From Lachnospiraceae bacterium (GTDB taxonomy: Bacteria; Bacillota; Clostridia; Lachnospirales; Lachnospiraceae): a stretch of DNA of 56,843 nt. Location: contig JAFWOE010000022.1 in the NCBI GenBank assembly GCA_017509985.1, positions 1 through 56,843 of the forward strand. Direction: 5' to 3'. Of this stretch, positions 17,417 to 25,769 are shown in pieces (position 1 is the stretch's first letter; every line of letters begins with the position of its first letter). A model generated the notes under the pieces. The model was given only the letters and a program-made list of their open reading frames with translations. It was not told the origin of the DNA and made no database searches. Made by a program: the position numbers and the translations under genes.

Positions 17417-17458
17417 TGTCTGGTCTTTTCAGTCATTCATTATAGACCCTCCCAGACA
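17417..17458 (-). promoter_or_regulatory. Integrase promoter flanked by inverted operator-like half-sites
   Basis: On the minus strand a -10 TATAAT (17439-17444) lies 46 bases from the integrase ATG, with a weak TTTATT 17 bp upstream. TGTCTGG (17417-17423) and CCAGACA (17452-17458) form an inverted repeat centred on the -10 box and share the TGTCTG half of the repressor operators. Regulation of the integrase by the same repressor is inference. Confidence 0.45.
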
Positions 17459-17472
17459 AAAAATAAAGTTTT

Positions 17473-17536
17473 GGTAGTTTTTTTGGTAGTTTTTAGCCAC
17501 TTTCGAGGATTTATCTCCTGCGGAAAGTGGCTAAAA
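17473..17536. repeat. Direct and inverted repeats between integrase and chromosome (probable recombinase arm sites)
   Basis: GGTAGTTTTT occurs twice, 12 bp apart (17473-17482 and 17485-17494). It is followed by a 14-bp perfect inverted repeat (17491-17504 with 17523-17536, TTTTAGCCACTTTC) without a U-run on either strand. This sits at the element end, so arm-type integrase binding sites are the best explanation. The core attachment site should lie between here and about 17590. The other end is outside the window, so no direct repeat could be matched. Confidence 0.5.
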
Positions 17537-17566
17537 CAAGGCACTACTGAAGTTTTTGAGGGGATT

Positions 17567-18259
17567 TTAAATCTTAAAGCGGTATCCTACGCCCCAGATC
17601 GTTTCGATATACTGAGGCTTGGACGTATCATACTCTATTTTTTCACGGATCTTCTTGATGTGTACCGTTACCGTGGCAATGTCCTGTCCGACAGACTCCA
17701 TATCCCAGATCTTCTGGAAAAGCTCGTCTTTGGAAAAAACATGATTCGGATTTGAGGCAAGAAATGTAAGCAGGTCGAATTCCTTGGTCGTCAGTGTTTT
17801 TTCTTCGTCATTTACCCAGACCCTTCTTGCAGTCTTGTCGATCTTCAGTCCCCGGATCTCGATGACGTCATTCACCGGGAGGCCTTCGCCGACCAGGCGG
17901 TCGTAACGGGCAAGATGCGCCTTGACGCGCGCGACAAGCTCGCTCGGGGAGAACGGTTTGGTTATATAATCGTCCGCGCCCATACCGAGACCGCGGATCT
18001 TATCGATATCATCTTTCTTGGCCGACACCATGATCATGGGTTTGTTCTTTTCCGCACGGATCTGCCGGCAGATCTCAAACCCGTCCACTACCGGAAGCAT
18101 AAGATCCAGGATGAAAAGGTCAAAATCCTCATGAAGTGCCCGGGTGAGTCCTGTATCCCCGCGGTTTTCAACCTCGACCTCAAAACCGGAAAGCTCCAGA
18201 TAATCCTTTTCCAGTTCCGCGATCACTTCTTCGTCTTCGATGATCAGTATCCTACTCAT
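17567..18259 (-). CDS. OmpR/PhoB-family response regulator
   Basis: The protein has 230 residues. The receiver domain (1-115) has the acidic pocket E8/D9, phospho-acceptor Asp52 (ILDLMLP) and Lys101 (ITKPFSP). A winged-helix DNA-binding domain (about 130-230) ends with the typical TIWGVGYRF. Its start overlaps the kinase gene by 8 bases, so the pair is translated together as a two-component system, and the partner sensor has an extracellular loop. The 3' end of this gene borders the integrated element, so its last codons may come from the attachment core; the protein end nevertheless looks complete. The regulon is unknown. Confidence 0.95.
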   Translation of the reverse strand: MSRILIIEDEEVIAELEKDYLELSGFEVEVENRGDTGLTRALHEDFDLFILDLMLPVVDGFEICRQIRAEKNKPMIMVSAKKDDIDKIRGLGMGADDYITKPFSPSELVARVKAHLARYDRLVGEGLPVNDVIEIRGLKIDKTARRVWVNDEEKTLTTKEFDLLTFLASNPNHVFSKDELFQKIWDMESVGQDIATVTVHIKKIREKIEYDTSKPQYIETIWGVGYRFKI

Positions 18260-19790
18260 TTGAAATTACCTCATGATATTTTCTGATTATGAAATGAATG
18301 GTCGTTCCTTCGCCTTCCCTGCTGGTCGCCCAGACTTTCCCGCCGTGATCCTCCAGAATCTTTTTTACGATGGAAAGGCCGATCCCGCTGCCGCCCCTCG
18401 CGGAATTCCGGGAAGCGTCGGTGCGGTAAAAACGGTCAAAGATCAGCGGGAGGTCGCCTGCTGCGATTCCTTTTCCGTTGTCACTGAAATCCGCCTGGAT
18501 AAAGTCATCCTTATCCATCAGTTTCACATCAATGTGTTTCTCCGGCTTATCCATATATTTAATGGAATTGCCGGTAATATTGCGGACCACCCGCTTCAGC
18601 TGCTCCGCATCCCCGATGATCTGGACATTTTTATCGCGGAGTTCATTCTGATATGTCAATTCGATCCCCCGGTTTTCCGCGTCCAGCTGAAGTTCGTCCA
18701 TACAGTCGTCAAAGAACTCGGTAACATTCAGCCGGGTAAAAGTATACGGAATGCGGTTCGTATCGATCCTGGAATAAAATGTCAGCTCATTGATGAGCGT
18801 ATCCATCTCATTCGCCTTGCTGTAAATGGTCCGGACATATTTGTTCATTTTTTCCGGCGTATCTGCGACCCCGTCCATAATGCCTTCGCAGTATCCGCGG
18901 ATCGCTGTCAGCGGCGTCTTCAGATCGTGGGAAATGTTGCTGATCAGCTCCTTGTTGCCGCTGTCCACGACAAGCTTTTCTTCTTCATTCTCCTTCAGGC
19001 GCTTCCTCATTTCCTCGAAATCCTCACAGACTTCGGCGATCTCGGTAATGCCTTTTGACTCGACATGGAAGTCCAGGTTTCCGTCGCGGATATTCCGGGC
19101 GGCTTTCTTCAGCTGGTTCAGCGGGTTTACAGTGCTTGCATACAGCCAGGTTCCCATGATCAGTGCTGTGATCAGAAGCACCATGATGCAGACGACCATC
19201 AGGTCCATGAGCCATCGGCGCATATTGGGAACGATCTGGTTCATGTCGGCGATAATATACGCCCGGCCGGAGCTCCCGTCCGAAAACCGTACATCCGTGC
19301 CTTTTACCATGGACTGTATTCCGGAATGGATATGGTACCAGTCTTCTCCCATATCTGCATTGCTCGTTTCATAGGAGGCCAGCATTCCGGAAACGCCGGC
19401 ATCATCCATATCCGAACCGTTAAAGATCACGCTGCCGTCCCGGATCACGACGAGCGACGCCCGTATATCCTCCTGTGAACCGTTCCGGAAGCCCTGCAGG
19501 AATCCCGGATTTTCGATCAGGGATGGATCCGCGTCCAGATCGGCATGCAGCTCCTCCAGATATCCGTCCAGGATCCGGGCCATGATCGTCGAGTTGTTGT
19601 ACATATTGGAATAGGAAAGGTCTTCCACTCCGTAGGTACGCCCGAGGTTCCTCAGCCTGCTGCTCAGCGGCTGCTGCAGTATGACGGCGATCATGATCAC
19701 GGGCACAACAGTAACCGCAAGGAAGGCGATAGCGATTCTTGCGGTCAGAGACAGATTCTTCTTTTCTTTTTTTTCTTTCTCTTTCTTCAA
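18252..19790 (-). CDS. Membrane sensor histidine kinase
   Basis: The protein has 512 residues. A Lys/Glu-rich N terminus precedes transmembrane helix 1 (about 17-40). An extracellular sensor region of about 155 residues follows, then helix 2 (196-218), a HAMP linker, a HisKA domain with His288 (NISHDLKTPLT), and an HATPase domain with an N box (NSIKYM), DNGKGI and GGSGIGLSIV. It would autophosphorylate and pass the phosphate to the regulator encoded by the overlapping downstream gene. The signal is unknown. The first residues are an unusual lysine/glutamate run, so a slightly later start is possible. Confidence 0.94.
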   Translation of the reverse strand: MKKEKEKKEKKNLSLTARIAIAFLAVTVVPVIMIAVILQQPLSSRLRNLGRTYGVEDLSYSNMYNNSTIMARILDGYLEELHADLDADPSLIENPGFLQGFRNGSQEDIRASLVVIRDGSVIFNGSDMDDAGVSGMLASYETSNADMGEDWYHIHSGIQSMVKGTDVRFSDGSSGRAYIIADMNQIVPNMRRWLMDLMVVCIMVLLITALIMGTWLYASTVNPLNQLKKAARNIRDGNLDFHVESKGITEIAEVCEDFEEMRKRLKENEEEKLVVDSGNKELISNISHDLKTPLTAIRGYCEGIMDGVADTPEKMNKYVRTIYSKANEMDTLINELTFYSRIDTNRIPYTFTRLNVTEFFDDCMDELQLDAENRGIELTYQNELRDKNVQIIGDAEQLKRVVRNITGNSIKYMDKPEKHIDVKLMDKDDFIQADFSDNGKGIAAGDLPLIFDRFYRTDASRNSARGGSGIGLSIVKKILEDHGGKVWATSREGEGTTIHFIIRKYHEVISNE

Positions 19791-19863
19791 TGCCGGTGCC
19801 GGATGATCCTTTTAAATACAGTCGGCGGACATGCCGTCAGGCAGCATGCCCGCTTTGAAACCG

Positions 19864-21096
19864 TTATTCTTTCGGGAGAACAAGATGCCTCGGAACGCCG
19901 TTGATCATGACCGGCAGGTTTTCTCCGAGAATCAGCGGCCTTGCATAGAACTCAAAGTCCGCGGAGACGTTGCTTCCGTCCTCTGTGATCCATTCCAGCG
20001 GCACGCATCGTTCAACGTTGGAAACATTATGCACATCTGCAAGTCCTACGGTACAGGTATACGGCTTATCGGAATGGCGGACAAGCGTCGTCATCATCCC
20101 GGTCTTTCCGTCGTGTGCGGCGACGACGGCCTTTGCCCCCGAAGCATACGCCTCGGTAACGTCCGTCAGCGAACCGATATGGGCCGCGCATCTCTGAAGC
20201 GTGGATAATTCGATCGGACGGGTCTTGATTCCGAATTCTTTCTCGCAGTATGCCGCAAGGAACGCTGCGGTTCCGCCCATCTGCTTATGGCCGAAAGCGT
20301 CTACGGCAACATTGTCCTTGCTCATTTCGCACACGAAAGTCCCGTCAGCCAGATGGATCCCTTCGGAAACGGCGATCATAACGTTGTTTTTGGTAACAAG
20401 GCTGCTCGCAACCTTGGACTTGAACTGTTCGATGTCGAAGTTCACCTCCGGAAGGTAGATCGCATCCGGTCCCGGGCAGTCATCTCCTCTTGCAAGCGCT
20501 GCCGCAGCGGTAAGCCACCCGGCGTTTCTGCCCATGATCTCCATGATATAGATCGTTCTCTTCGTCGAATAAACGACCTCATCCAGAAGGCACTCTTTCA
20601 GGGAAGTCGCGATATACTTGGCCGCGCTGCCATATCCGGGCGTATGATCGGTCTCTGCAAGGTCGTTGTCGATGGTTTTCGGTGCCCCGATGAAACGGAT
20701 ATCCGACCCGACCATCGCGCCGTAATCGCTGAGCTTGCGGATCGTATCCATGGAATCGTTGCCGCCGATATAGATAAACGCCTTGATCTCCAGCTTTTCG
20801 AGAATCGCGAAGATCCTTTCGTATGTTCCCTTCGCCTCATCGATCTCTGGAAGTTTAAACCGGCACGAACCCAGGAAGGCCGCCGGCGTTTTCTTCAGAA
20901 GCTCAACCTCCAACTCGCTTTTAAGGATATCATCCAGATCTACCACACGCTCGAAAAGCAGGCCCTGGATTCCGTTGCGCATACCGTAGACAGTGTCATA
21001 TCCTTTTTCCTTTGCCCGTACATATACACCGGCAAGTGAAGCATTTATAACTGCGGAAGGACCTCCGGACTGTCCTACAATGATGTTTTTTGCCAT
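19864..21096 (-). CDS. pfp: Pyrophosphate-type 6-phosphofructokinase
   Basis: The 410-residue glycolytic enzyme phosphorylates fructose 6-phosphate. The N terminus holds GQSGGPSAVINAS. The donor-site residues are GGNDSMDT (111-118), with Asp114, and PKTIDND with Lys140. ATP enzymes have Gly at both of those places, while Asp plus Lys is the mark of pyrophosphate-dependent enzymes, which can also run in reverse. The start is the ATG at 21096, because AAAGGAG is 8 bases away; a longer upstream frame has no such site. A promoter at 21136-21164 precedes it. Cytosolic. Confidence 0.92.
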   Translation of the reverse strand: MAKNIIVGQSGGPSAVINASLAGVYVRAKEKGYDTVYGMRNGIQGLLFERVVDLDDILKSELEVELLKKTPAAFLGSCRFKLPEIDEAKGTYERIFAILEKLEIKAFIYIGGNDSMDTIRKLSDYGAMVGSDIRFIGAPKTIDNDLAETDHTPGYGSAAKYIATSLKECLLDEVVYSTKRTIYIMEIMGRNAGWLTAAAALARGDDCPGPDAIYLPEVNFDIEQFKSKVASSLVTKNNVMIAVSEGIHLADGTFVCEMSKDNVAVDAFGHKQMGGTAAFLAAYCEKEFGIKTRPIELSTLQRCAAHIGSLTDVTEAYASGAKAVVAAHDGKTGMMTTLVRHSDKPYTCTVGLADVHNVSNVERCVPLEWITEDGSNVSADFEFYARPLILGENLPVMINGVPRHLVLPKE

Positions 21097-21135
21097 TTTG
21101 TTTGCTCCTTTCGAACACTCTAATAAAACAGTATG

Positions 21136-21164
21136 ATTATATAAGATTTGAGCCCGATTATCAA
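21136..21164 (-). promoter_or_regulatory. Promoter of the phosphofructokinase gene
   Basis: On the minus strand, TTGATA (21159-21164) and TATAAT (21136-21141) are separated by 17 bp and lie 40 bases ahead of the ATG at 21096. This is a near-consensus housekeeping promoter. Confidence 0.75.
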
Positions 21165-21284
21165 TATATAAGACCGATGATTCTGTTCCGTTCACAGAGC
21201 TGCGTTTTAATTGGCTGGATGCTCATGATGACATGATGACCTGCTGCCTGGGCTTCGTCCTGCTCAGCCGGGCTGCAGGTACAG

Positions 21285-21318
21285 AAACGCCCCGCTGCCT
21301 TTTTCGGTCTGCGGGGCG
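21285..21318 (-). terminator. Terminator after xerD
   Basis: An 8-bp GC stem, CGCCCCGC (21288-21295) with GCGGGGCG (21311-21318), is followed on the minus strand by TTTCTG. It begins right after the xerD stop codon. Confidence 0.65.
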
Positions 21319-21324
21319 GATGAT

Positions 21325-22209
21325 TCAGCCTTTCGGATGGTTCCTTGTATAGACTTCTTTTAGTTTTATCATCTCCAGGTTCCGGTACATCGCCGTAGTG
21401 GAGATGTCGGAATGGCCGAGCATGGTCTGCACGCTTTTCAGATCGGCTCCGTTCTGCAGCAGATGCGCCGCAAAGGAATGCCGCAGCGAATGCGGGGTAA
21501 TGTCTGCGGAGATGCCTGCCGCGGAAGCGTATCCTTTCAGGACCTTCCAGAACCCCTGCCGGCTCATGGTCCCCCCGGTACAGTTCGTGAAGAGATAATC
21601 ACTGCTTTTTCCGCCGAGAAGCACGGTTCTCGCATGATCCAGATAGAGTCTTAATGCAGATCGTGTGCTCTCCCCGAACGGAACAAACCGCTCTTTTGTA
21701 CCTTCCCTGCAGACGATATAACCGCGCACGATATCCAGGTCCGAAACCTTTAAATGGATCAGCTCGCTGACCCTTATGCCGGTAGCATAGAGCAGTTCCA
21801 GCATGGCCCGGTCCCGGATCCCTTTGAATGAATGGCTGTCCGGCTGGTCAAGCAGTCTGTCGATTTCTTCCAGGGAAAGAATATTCGGCGCCTTTTTTTC
21901 GACTTTCGGCGGCTTCAGATCCACGGAAGGATCCGTGCTGATAACATTCGTTTCCTTCAGATATTGAAAAAACGAACGAAGCGCGGCCATATTTCTTGAA
22001 ACGGTCGCTGCGGATTTCTTTTCAGACTGCAGATATTCTATGTAATGCTTAAGATCCTGTGCCGAAACCTTTTCCGGTTCATATATTCCAAGATCCTGCA
22101 GATACTCGGATGCTTTTTTTAAATCTCTTTCATAAGATATTTGCGTATTGTAAGCAACCTGCCTGACATTATGTAAATAACTTATGTAATCATGAATTGC
22201 ATTTAACAT
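21325..22209 (-). CDS. xerD: XerD-like site-specific tyrosine recombinase
   Basis: This 294-residue recombinase has the XerC/XerD length and layout: an N-terminal SAM-like core-binding domain and a C-terminal catalytic domain with TGIRVSEL (Arg), GTKERFVP (Lys), HSLRHSFAAH (His, Arg), LGHSDIST (His) and TAMYR (Tyr). In the cell it would resolve chromosome dimers at dif. A GTG at 22221 is in frame, but GAGGG lies just ahead of the ATG at 22209. It is a single gene between a terminator and a long AT-rich region, far from the element ends, so it is chromosomal rather than part of the mobile element. Confidence 0.9.
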   Translation of the reverse strand: MLNAIHDYISYLHNVRQVAYNTQISYERDLKKASEYLQDLGIYEPEKVSAQDLKHYIEYLQSEKKSAATVSRNMAALRSFFQYLKETNVISTDPSVDLKPPKVEKKAPNILSLEEIDRLLDQPDSHSFKGIRDRAMLELLYATGIRVSELIHLKVSDLDIVRGYIVCREGTKERFVPFGESTRSALRLYLDHARTVLLGGKSSDYLFTNCTGGTMSRQGFWKVLKGYASAAGISADITPHSLRHSFAAHLLQNGADLKSVQTMLGHSDISTTAMYRNLEMIKLKEVYTRNHPKG

Positions 22210-22729
22210 CGTGACCCTCACGAAAACAGAATTAAAAGCAATTCACCCTTCTTAATAACCCTGGACAGCCGTATAGAAAGCGGATCGTACTCCCGTCCGC
22301 CCGCAACTGCTGTCTCAAAAACTCAAGTCTCTGACATTAAAGTGTACATTGCCCCCGCCAAAGCGGGGGTTCTCCCAAAGACATATAACCATAAAAAAAA
22401 ATAAAATGCAAACGCCTTTTTTCCTGTTTTTTCGCACTTTTTTGATCGTTTTTCAGCAAAAGCACAACATATCCGCCGGGTCTGTCCGGCCGCCCACAAC
22501 ATCTTGTTTAAAACTTTTTTTTGTTTTTCCTTGACAGTTATTTTAATTTTTCTTATATTCTATATATAACCATTTTGTTATTTCTTTTTTATAAAAATTC
22601 GTTTTTTTTATTCGTTTTTTTGTCCGGACCCGGTATGAATACGCCTTCGTTTTCTCAGGACCGACATGTTTTTCATCGTTCTTTCATACTTACATAATCG
22701 AGATTTCAGATAATCAGCGAGGTCAACCG
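22210..22729. other. Long AT-rich intergenic region upstream of the first LysR gene
   Basis: No gene was seen. It contains a GC-rich hairpin CCCCCGC/GCGGGGG (22352-22369) without a U-run, then a stretch of A/T runs (22515-22620) that holds the LysR promoter. A 61-codon frame at 22349-22534 has no ribosome binding site. Confidence 0.6.
22531..22559 (+). promoter_or_regulatory. Promoter of the first LysR gene
   Basis: Consensus TTGACA (22531-22536), a 17-bp spacer and TATATT (22554-22559) lie within A/T-rich DNA. This gives an untranslated leader of about 165 bases. Confidence 0.75.
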
Positions 22730-23626
22730 ATGACAGAATCACAAATCAACTATTTTCTTGCTGTAGCAAGGGAAAAAAGCATATCCAAAGCCTCTGAAGC
22801 ACTGTTTGTCTCCCAGCCTGCCGTAAGCAAGCAGATTGCCCTTCTCGAAGCCGAACTCGGCTGCAAACTGTTCGAACGTCATACAAGGGGGCTGGAGCTC
22901 ACCGCTTCCGGCAGGGCTTTTGAAAAGCTGTTTCTGGATTTCCGTATCCGGCTTAAGGAAACCATCGAAGCCGCCCGAGCAGAAAACAGCGTTCTTTCCG
23001 GAAAATATATTCTCGGCGCATTTGAAGGATGGCAGCTTTCCGAGTTCTGTCTGGATATGTTCCGCGAGCTTTCGGAAAAGTATCCACAGGTAGAATTTGA
23101 AGTTCAGACATACAGCATCGATCAGATCATTTACGCGCTGAAGCGCGGAGAAGTCAACGATATCCTGGCAACGGAAGCGATCCTGGACGATCATCCGGAG
23201 CTCACCACCAGGCATGTCTGCACGATCCGTTCGCTGCTTCTCTTCTCGTCCAAGCATCCTCTTGCCGGAAAAGAAGGGCTGTCCCTTGCGGACTTTGCCG
23301 ATATGACTTTTTATATCACTGCTCCGCAGAACCTGATCGGCGGGATCTCCAGTGTGCTGACAATGTGCAAAAACGAAGGATTTGTCCCCAAGATCGAATA
23401 TCTCCCGTCGCTTTCAGCGGTTTACAACAAGCTGCAGACCGGCAGCGGGGTATTCTTTACCAATGAATGGATCATGTCCAAAGACAATCCGATCTTCTCC
23501 TATCTCATCCTGCCCTATGAAGCCGGTGTCGGTTTTGCCTATCTGAAAGAAGATAAGGATTCCCCGTTCTCCGTCATCCGGGATGATGTCCTGGACTATT
23601 ATGAAAGAAAATACACCAACGCGTGA
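22730..23626 (+). CDS. LysR-family transcriptional regulator
   Basis: The protein has 298 residues. The N-terminal winged helix-turn-helix (about 1-60) reads ESQINYFLAVAREKSISKAS, then QPAVSKQIALLEAELGCKLF. The remainder is a periplasmic-binding-like effector domain of normal length. GAGGT is 8 bases before the ATG. It ends at a strong terminator shared with coaX. LysR regulators usually control a nearby operon. The best candidate is the cyclase/symporter pair at 24725, beyond coaX, whose promoter carries a TTATAACT-N4-AGTTATAA palindrome. The ligand is unknown. Confidence 0.93.
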   Translation: MTESQINYFLAVAREKSISKASEALFVSQPAVSKQIALLEAELGCKLFERHTRGLELTASGRAFEKLFLDFRIRLKETIEAARAENSVLSGKYILGAFEGWQLSEFCLDMFRELSEKYPQVEFEVQTYSIDQIIYALKRGEVNDILATEAILDDHPELTTRHVCTIRSLLLFSSKHPLAGKEGLSLADFADMTFYITAPQNLIGGISSVLTMCKNEGFVPKIEYLPSLSAVYNKLQTGSGVFFTNEWIMSKDNPIFSYLILPYEAGVGFAYLKEDKDSPFSVIRDDVLDYYERKYTNA

Positions 23627-23641
23627 CATTTATAAGCAAGG

Positions 23642-23691
23642 CATTGAAAACGGCTCTTGTTCCTGCATCGGAATAAGAGCCGTTTTCAATG
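23642..23691. terminator. Bidirectional terminator between LysR and coaX
   Basis: A perfect 17-bp stem is formed by 23642-23658 and 23675-23691 (CATTGAAAACGGCTCTT and its complement), between convergent genes. T-rich flanks (TTTTCAATGTCTTT) on both sides support use in both directions. Confidence 0.85.
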
Positions 23692-23704
23692 TCTTTCTGC
23701 TGAT

Positions 23705-24475
23705 CTATTTTACCGTGTTTTTCTCGTAGATCCGTTTCAGTCCTTTCAGAAGCAGCGTTTCATCCACCCTGATCTCCCTTCTGCAGTACGGAACGATCAG
23801 CGATGACATTCTTCCGGTCGCAACCACATTCAGTTTTTCTCCGAGCTCCTCTTCCATCCGGTCGAGGATTCCGTCGATCGCCGCAGCATTTCCGTAAAGG
23901 ATCCCGCTGCGCATACAGTCAGCCGTATTTCTCCCGATCACGCTTTTCGGTGTTTCGAGGCTGATTTCGCTGAGCTTTGAAGCATGAGTGGTAAGCGCGT
24001 CCAGAGAGATCCGGACACCCGGGCACATGGAACCGCCGATCACCCGTTTTTTGCTGTCGATTACCGAGATCGTCGTTGCCGTATCCATATCCACAATAGC
24101 AAGCGGGATCGGATACTCTGCGATCGCCGCCACGGCATCCGCGACCCGGTCCGCGCCCATCTCCGCGGCATTGTCCATACATATATTCAGACCGGTCTTC
24201 AGCCCCGGCTTCACGACCATGGCGGAAATACCGAACAGATGTTCCGCCGCTTTTTTTATCGCATCGGTTATCAGCGGCACAACACTGGAAATGATGCAGC
24301 CTTCGACCACATCCATTTCTATATGGTAAAGACTCAGAATATTCTGGAAATCCAGTGCATATTCGATATCCGTCTTTTTCACGTCAGTAGACAGTCTGGC
24401 CACAAAGTCTATACCGTTATCCGATATTCCGCCTGTAACGATATGGGTATTGCCGATATCCACCGCAAATAACAT
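23705..24475 (-). CDS. coaX: Type III pantothenate kinase
   Basis: This 256-residue enzyme phosphorylates pantothenate in the first step of coenzyme A synthesis. Motifs are the N-terminal phosphate loop DIGNTH, GADRVADAVAA, the second phosphate loop VDMDTATTIS, and GGSMCPGV. The start is the ATG at 24475, which has GGAGGTGTCT before it; a longer frame to 24538 lacks one. The second phosphate loop is usually D-x-G-T-A, while here Asp replaces Gly (DMDTA), which is unusual. The gene is single and convergent with the LysR gene. Confidence 0.93.
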   Translation of the reverse strand: MLFAVDIGNTHIVTGGISDNGIDFVARLSTDVKKTDIEYALDFQNILSLYHIEMDVVEGCIISSVVPLITDAIKKAAEHLFGISAMVVKPGLKTGLNICMDNAAEMGADRVADAVAAIAEYPIPLAIVDMDTATTISVIDSKKRVIGGSMCPGVRISLDALTTHASKLSEISLETPKSVIGRNTADCMRSGILYGNAAAIDGILDRMEEELGEKLNVVATGRMSSLIVPYCRREIRVDETLLLKGLKRIYEKNTVK

Positions 24476-24566
24476 AGACACCTCCGGAAGCTGCACACAT
24501 CTAAAGCCGTTTTTAACGCTTTTATAAATGTATACCATAAATACGCATATTATAGTTGTTATTTTT

Positions 24567-24683
24567 TTATAACTCTTTAGTTATAAATACTTTAATCAAA
24601 GAAATTTGTTTGCATAATAAACGGTTCAGTATATAATAAATGCAATGAACAGCATTACTTATTGCTGCCGGCCGAAAGGCCGG
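24567..24683 (+). promoter_or_regulatory. Cyclase promoter region: palindrome, promoter and tetraloop leader hairpin
   Basis: Three elements occur in order. (1) An 8-bp palindrome with a 4-base gap, TTATAACT/AGTTATAA (24567-24586), is of the size of a LysR-type site. (2) A -35 TTGCAT (24610-24615) and a -10 TATAAT (24632-24637) are 16 bp apart. (3) A leader hairpin CCGGCC-GAAA-GGCCGG (24668-24683) has a GNRA tetraloop and probably stabilises the mRNA. The next gene starts at 24725 with GGAGG. Confidence 0.7.
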
Positions 24684-24724
24684 AACAGATCTATGCACTA
24701 TAATATTTAAGGAGGACAGTAACT

Positions 24725-25660
24725 ATGGCTTATATGCCCCTTGACAAGAGCAAACTCTACCTTGAGACAGAGAAAATGCCGAAGATCTGGGATCTTTCCC
24801 AGCCGTGGGGATGGGATACCCCCCTCTGGCCCTTCCCGGGCGCTCGTTCCGACCTGAATTTCCCGAGAGGACAGTATCTTGAGAGATTCCACAAGAGGAC
24901 CAACACCTATACCGGTACTCTTCATGCTGCTACTCACTGCGACGCTCCGAACCACACTCTTCATGAGGAAGAAGTTGACCGCGCACGTTACGGCTACAGC
25001 CTTGATGAGATCAAGCTTGAGCACTGCATCGGCACCGGCGTTATCGTTGACCTGACCTGGATGTATGACAAATTCGAAGCTGCATTCAACGCTGCAGGCG
25101 GAGATCCCGCAAAGATGGGTCCCTATGCCGAGACTCCCGAAAAGAAGGGTGACATCTGGCACATCATCACTCCGGAAGACGTTCAGGCAGCTCTGGACAA
25201 AGACGGCCTCGAGATCCGTCCGAACGATATCGTTGTTCTGAACACCGGTTTCCATCGTTATTGGAGAATCAACAACGACAAATACTTCAACTACTATCCC
25301 GGCAACGGCCCCGAACTTGCAAAATGGCTGATGTACGAGAAGAAGATCAAAGGTATCGCCGGCACATACGGCGCATCTGACTCCTGCGTATGGCATTGCC
25401 CGTGCAAAGAACAGATGCCGTGGCTGTACAACAACTACAAGCTTGCTACCGGCCGTGATATCGACGTTGACTATCCGGATTACGAGCCCTGCCATCGTCT
25501 GTATGGCCAGCATGGCCTTCTTGCTGTCGAGAACGCAGGCGGCGACATCGACCAGGTAACCGGCAAACGTATGATGCTTGCTGCATTCCCGTTCCGCTGC
25601 GAAGCAGCTGACGGCGGTATGGTTCGTCTGGTTGCATGGGATGAGGATGCCAAGTGGTAA
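24725..25660 (+). CDS. Cyclase-family metal-dependent hydrolase (kynurenine-formamidase-like fold)
   Basis: The protein has 311 residues. The cyclase-family metal motif is clear: H67-AAT-H71-C-D73-AP-N-H77 in the segment LHAATHCDAPNH. Members hydrolyse amide or lactam/imide bonds (kynurenine formamidase, isatin hydrolase) and bind Mn or Zn in the cytosol. The N terminus is longer than in KynB, and extra Trp-rich and Tyr-rich inserts (WDLSQPWGWDTPLWPFPG; ACHRLYG-type region near 255) separate it from the classical group. It has its own promoter and is followed, after a stem-loop, by a sodium:solute symporter, so the substrate is probably imported by that carrier. The substrate is unknown. Codon use is strongly biased, as in highly expressed genes. 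Confidence 0.85.
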   Translation: MAYMPLDKSKLYLETEKMPKIWDLSQPWGWDTPLWPFPGARSDLNFPRGQYLERFHKRTNTYTGTLHAATHCDAPNHTLHEEEVDRARYGYSLDEIKLEHCIGTGVIVDLTWMYDKFEAAFNAAGGDPAKMGPYAETPEKKGDIWHIITPEDVQAALDKDGLEIRPNDIVVLNTGFHRYWRINNDKYFNYYPGNGPELAKWLMYEKKIKGIAGTYGASDSCVWHCPCKEQMPWLYNNYKLATGRDIDVDYPDYEPCHRLYGQHGLLAVENAGGDIDQVTGKRMMLAAFPFRCEAADGGMVRLVAWDEDAKW

Positions 25661-25695
25661 TTCTTTACCAAACCAAAAAGTAAGTTGACAAATAG

Positions 25696-25727
25696 TGTTT
25701 TCCCCACTATAACAGGTGGGGAAAACA
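25696..25727 (+). terminator. Intercistronic stem-loop between cyclase and symporter
   Basis: A 12-bp perfect stem, TGTTTTCCCCAC (25696-25707) with GTGGGGAAAACA (25716-25727), is followed by TTTG. It sits in the 109-base gap. It may act as a partial terminator or 3'-end stabiliser that makes the enzyme more abundant than the carrier. Confidence 0.7.
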
Positions 25728-25769
25728 TTTGTTAAATCAATGAATTATTGAAGTGGAGTGTATTGATCA

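Noticed and set aside
22352-22369. GC hairpin upstream of the LysR gene as a terminator of xerD
   Set aside because: It lies upstream of xerD (which reads on the minus strand) and has no U-run; its role is unclear.
24707-25513. Minus-strand frame of 268 codons over the cyclase gene
   Set aside because: The cyclase motif and promoter are on the plus strand; the minus frame is a result of strong codon bias.
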